From NCBI RefSeq assembly GCF_014384795.1, contig NZ_JACRSR010000001.1:992001-1056000 (forward strand): a stretch of DNA of 64,000 nt, given 5' to 3'. A model generated the notes under the pieces. The model was not told where the DNA came from. It saw only the letters and a program-made list of their open reading frames with translations, and made no database searches. Positions 61,889 through 64,000 of the stretch are shown here, piece by piece. Made by a program: the position numbers and the translations under genes. How positions within the stretch are numbered: position 1 is the stretch's first letter; every line of letters begins with the position of its first letter. The DNA comes from Gehongia tenuis (GTDB taxonomy: Bacteria; Bacillota; Clostridia; Christensenellales; NSJ-53).

Positions 61889-62091
61889 ACGTTGACGACC
61901 TTGGAATACACCGTGGTGGTTCTTTTCCTCTTGCCCATGCCGCAAAGGCCGCACAGGATACCGGGCAGGGAGAACAGCAGCCATCCGATGCATGCCTTGA
62001 TGCACCCGAATCCTTTCACCTTCTCCGTCGTTTGAGAATCGCTCACCGTAGCAATGTGAACGTCGTGACTTCCGCATCTTGGGCATACCAT
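61861..62091 (-). CDS. Small zinc-ribbon membrane-associated protein
   Basis: A 76-residue protein with CxxC pairs at both ends (VCPRCGSHDVH; NVCKNCGYRF), forming a probable zinc ribbon, and a hydrophobic middle rich in Cys and Gly (GCIKACIGWLLFSLPGILCGLCGMG) that could cross the membrane once. No named family comes to mind. It lies 13 bp after folC and overlaps the DUF2085 gene by 28 bp. The ATG at 62091 is preceded by GGGGGG; a TTG at 62094 is possible. Confidence 0.75.
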   Translation of the reverse strand: MVCPRCGSHDVHIATVSDSQTTEKVKGFGCIKACIGWLLFSLPGILCGLCGMGKRKRTTTVYSKVVNVCKNCGYRF

Positions 62092-62104
62092 CAAAGGGCC
62101 CCCC

Positions 62105-63394
62105 TTATTCTTTATTCTCCCGAATCAAAGTTCGTGCCTGGCCCACAAGGTAGAGGGAACCACACACGACGATGGGGCCGTCCCCAGCCAGTTCCCCGGC
62201 CTTCTTCAAAGCGGCCTCAACATTCTTTTCGGCAAAAGCCTCCACGCCCTCCTCCGAAAACAGCTTCGCCAGCGCCTCCGGTTCAAGGCCCCTGCCCTCC
62301 TCCGGGCAGACACAAACGGCCTGATCCGCCAAAGATGCAAATATTTTCACCATTGCAGCGTAATCCTTGGAGCTAAGGATACCGCATACCAGCACAGGTT
62401 TCTTCTGTAGCCAGTCCCCAAGGTTTCCGGCCAGTGCTTCCGCGCCTTGGGGGTTGTGGGCGCCGTCCAAGAGGATTCGCCCCAGCCACTCCATCCGGCC
62501 CGGCCACCGGGCGGCCTTGAGTCCCTTATGGATCATCAGGGTAGCCATCGGAAAGCCCGCCTGAGCTGTCTGCTCCAAAGCCACGATGGCGGCGGCGGCG
62601 TTGTAGGCCTGGTAATCCCCGGGAATCCCCAATTCCAGATTCAGGTAGCCCCCCTCATCCCCAAAGAAATCAAAGAGCACGCACCGGCAATCGCTGTGGA
62701 AAATCTGAACATCATCCCTGCTGAAGGTGTAGAGGTTTGTATCCTTTTGACGACACATCTCCTCCACAACCCTTCGAACTTCATCGCAGGCAGGATAAAG
62801 AACCACAGGAACGCCCCGCTTGATGATGCCCGCCTTGGCGGCGGCGATCTCCTTCAGGGTATTGCCCAGAATACGGGTATGATCCATGCCTATGCGGCCG
62901 ATCACCGAAACCACCGGCGTCAATACATTGGTGGAATCGAACTGTCCGCCAAGACCCACCTCCACAATGGCAATATCCACGCCCGCATCGGCCATGATCA
63001 AAAAACCTGCCGCGGTGATGCGGTCAAAGGGCGTAGGCATGGGTGAGCCCGCCTTCAAAATTTTCCGTTCAGCCTCCCGCACCTGCTGTGCCGCATCGGC
63101 CAGGGTCTCATCGTCCACAGGCTGGCCGGCAACGCGGATGCGCTCGTTGAACTTTTCCAGATAGGGCGAGGTATAAAGCCCGACCTTGTATCCGCCAAGG
63201 CTCAGCGTCGTTGCCATATAGGCGGCGATGGACCCTTTTCCGTTGGTGCCCGCAACATGGATGCTGGCAAAACGGTAATGGGGGTTGCCCAGTTCCTTCA
63301 TCAAATTCTGCATGGCCAGAAGTCCCGTTTCCCGCCGGGTGGCGGGATCGGGAGCCGTGCTGTAAAAATAATCGATGGCTTCTCTCCCTGTCAT
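62105..63394 (-). CDS. folC: Folylpolyglutamate synthase / dihydrofolate synthase
   Basis: It adds glutamate to dihydropteroate or folate. The 429-residue Mur-ligase-type protein has the ATP loop FASIHVAGTNGKGSIAAYMATTLS, the FNERIRVAGQPV and DIAIVEVGLGGQFDSTNVL segments, and the C-terminal domain with LLDGAHNPQGAEALA. Whether it does both reactions or only one depends on residues I cannot judge. It follows valS by 30 bp. Confidence 0.94.
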   Translation of the reverse strand: MTGREAIDYFYSTAPDPATRRETGLLAMQNLMKELGNPHYRFASIHVAGTNGKGSIAAYMATTLSLGGYKVGLYTSPYLEKFNERIRVAGQPVDDETLADAAQQVREAERKILKAGSPMPTPFDRITAAGFLIMADAGVDIAIVEVGLGGQFDSTNVLTPVVSVIGRIGMDHTRILGNTLKEIAAAKAGIIKRGVPVVLYPACDEVRRVVEEMCRQKDTNLYTFSRDDVQIFHSDCRCVLFDFFGDEGGYLNLELGIPGDYQAYNAAAAIVALEQTAQAGFPMATLMIHKGLKAARWPGRMEWLGRILLDGAHNPQGAEALAGNLGDWLQKKPVLVCGILSSKDYAAMVKIFASLADQAVCVCPEEGRGLEPEALAKLFSEEGVEAFAEKNVEAALKKAGELAGDGPIVVCGSLYLVGQARTLIRENKE

Positions 63395-63424
63395 GTTAAA
63401 CGCCTCCTACTCCACGAAAAGCGG

Positions 63425-64000
63425 TCAGTTCATGCGCTGAAGGTTTTCCATGCGCTCCCGCACCCGCTCGATCAGTTCCTCGTTCTTAGCCAGCTTTGCC
63501 CGCTCCTCTTCCACAAGTGCCGCCGGTGCCTTGGCCACAAAGCCAGGATTGTTTAGTTTGCCTTCCGCCCGTTTGATCTCCCCTTCAATGGTCTTCAGCT
63601 CCTTCGAAAGACGGGCGATCTCCTTTTGCTTATCCACCAGCTCCAGCAGCGGGATGTAGACCTCCGCCGCGGGCGCGATGGCGCACACCGCGTGCTCCGG
63701 AGCTTCATTCTTTGCCGCAATGTAGGTTGCTCCCGCACCGCCGGCCAGACGCAGCAGATAGGCCTGCGTGGCTTTCAGGCTTTTGGCGTCGCTTTGCTGG
63801 GGCAGCACAAAGAACTGAGCCCGCTTGGACGGGGGTACATTCATCTCCGAACGGAGGTTTCGTACCGAACGAATAACCTCCATGATGCTTTCCATGCTTG
63901 CCGCATCCTCGGGGAAACGCAGGGCCTCATTCACCTTTGGCCAAGCGGAGAGCATGAGGCTCTCCCCGCGCAGAGCGTCGTAGATGGTCTCCGTCAGGAA
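63425..64000 (-). CDS. valS: Valyl-tRNA synthetase, C-terminal end (cut by window edge)
   Basis: The last 191 residues of a class I aminoacyl-tRNA synthetase. The frame runs open to base 64000 (FLTETIYDALRGESLMLSAWP). It includes the end of the anticodon-binding domain (IMEVIRSVRNLRSEMNVPPSKRA) and the C-terminal coiled coil typical of ValRS (LLELVDKQKEIARLSKELKTIEGEIKRAEGKLNNPGFVAKAPAALVEEERAKLAKNEELIERVRERM). The KLNNPGFVAKAPAxVVxxE signature is diagnostic. The catalytic part lies outside. folC follows, a common pair in Bacillota. Confidence 0.95.
   Translation of the reverse strand, partial: FLTETIYDALRGESLMLSAWPKVNEALRFPEDAASMESIMEVIRSVRNLRSEMNVPPSKRAQFFVLPQQSDAKSLKATQAYLLRLAGGAGATYIAAKNEAPEHAVCAIAPAAEVYIPLLELVDKQKEIARLSKELKTIEGEIKRAEGKLNNPGFVAKAPAALVEEERAKLAKNEELIERVRERMENLQRMN

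Overview
The window reads as a chromosomal segment of an endospore-forming member of the Bacillota, probably class Clostridia. Evidence: CtsR-McsA-McsB-ClpC, a LexA repressor beside a tyrosine recombinase, the order miaB-ylbF-mutS-mutL-miaA-hfq, a SleB-type cortex hydrolase, a SpoVAF/GerA-family protein, many sigma-A-like promoters (TTGnnn-17-TATAAT) and strong GGAGG ribosome sites. Base composition is moderate (about half G+C) and even. I see no prophage, insertion sequence or CRISPR array. The genus cannot be fixed from this sequence.

Layout. 1-4.1 kb: end of proC, rnhA, an LCP cell-wall ligase, a Xer-like recombinase, lexA. 4.1-13.6 kb (minus): miaB-ylbF-mutS-mutL-miaA-hfq, then a YnbB-like PLP enzyme and a half-size EamA transporter. 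13.6-18.2 kb (minus): ctsR-mcsA-mcsB-clpC behind a CtsR operator. 18.2-23.6 kb (minus): galU-ahcY-SAH/MTA deaminase-lipoprotein. 23.7-28.7 kb: sleB-like gene, a c-di-GMP phosphodiesterase with a degenerate GGDEF domain, tRNA-Leu(GAG), a MATE exporter. 28.8-32.4 kb (plus): VOC protein, glutamate dehydrogenase, citrate synthase. 32.4-37.8 kb (minus): polA-coaE-lytic transglycosylase-orphan peptide-binding lipoprotein. 37.8-40.3 kb: azlC-azlD and a sodium symporter. 40.4-42.3 kb: an ECF sigma factor overlapping its anti-sigma/DUF4349 partner. 42.5-44.2 kb: tRNA-Leu(CAA) beside a heavily decayed ABC exporter. 44.2-50.1 kb: ornithine carbamoyltransferase, carbamate kinase, a LOR/SDH-type putative ornithine cyclodeaminase and a gated membrane protein, divergent from an AraC regulator with two DNA-binding domains. 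50.2-56.3 kb: acetyltransferase, FtsX-type ABC transporter and its two-component system. 56.3-58.8 kb: a polar amino-acid ABC importer. 59-64 kb: spoVAF-like gene, cysteine-synthase-family enzyme, DUF2085 and zinc-ribbon proteins, folC and the end of valS.

How the genes work together. Amino-acid metabolism is the recurring theme. OTC, carbamate kinase and the putative ornithine cyclodeaminase could turn citrulline into carbamoyl phosphate, then ATP, with ornithine going on to proline. The importer near 57 kb has an ARG-box-like sequence at its promoter. Glutamate dehydrogenase and citrate synthase sit side by side. ahcY and the deaminase salvage S-adenosylhomocysteine. The least-described features are the arginine/ornithine module with its double-HTH regulator, a shared GTGAC/GTCAC operator linking the two-component system to its ABC transporter, and several terminator hairpins lying 20-25 nt before the next start codon of the same operon.
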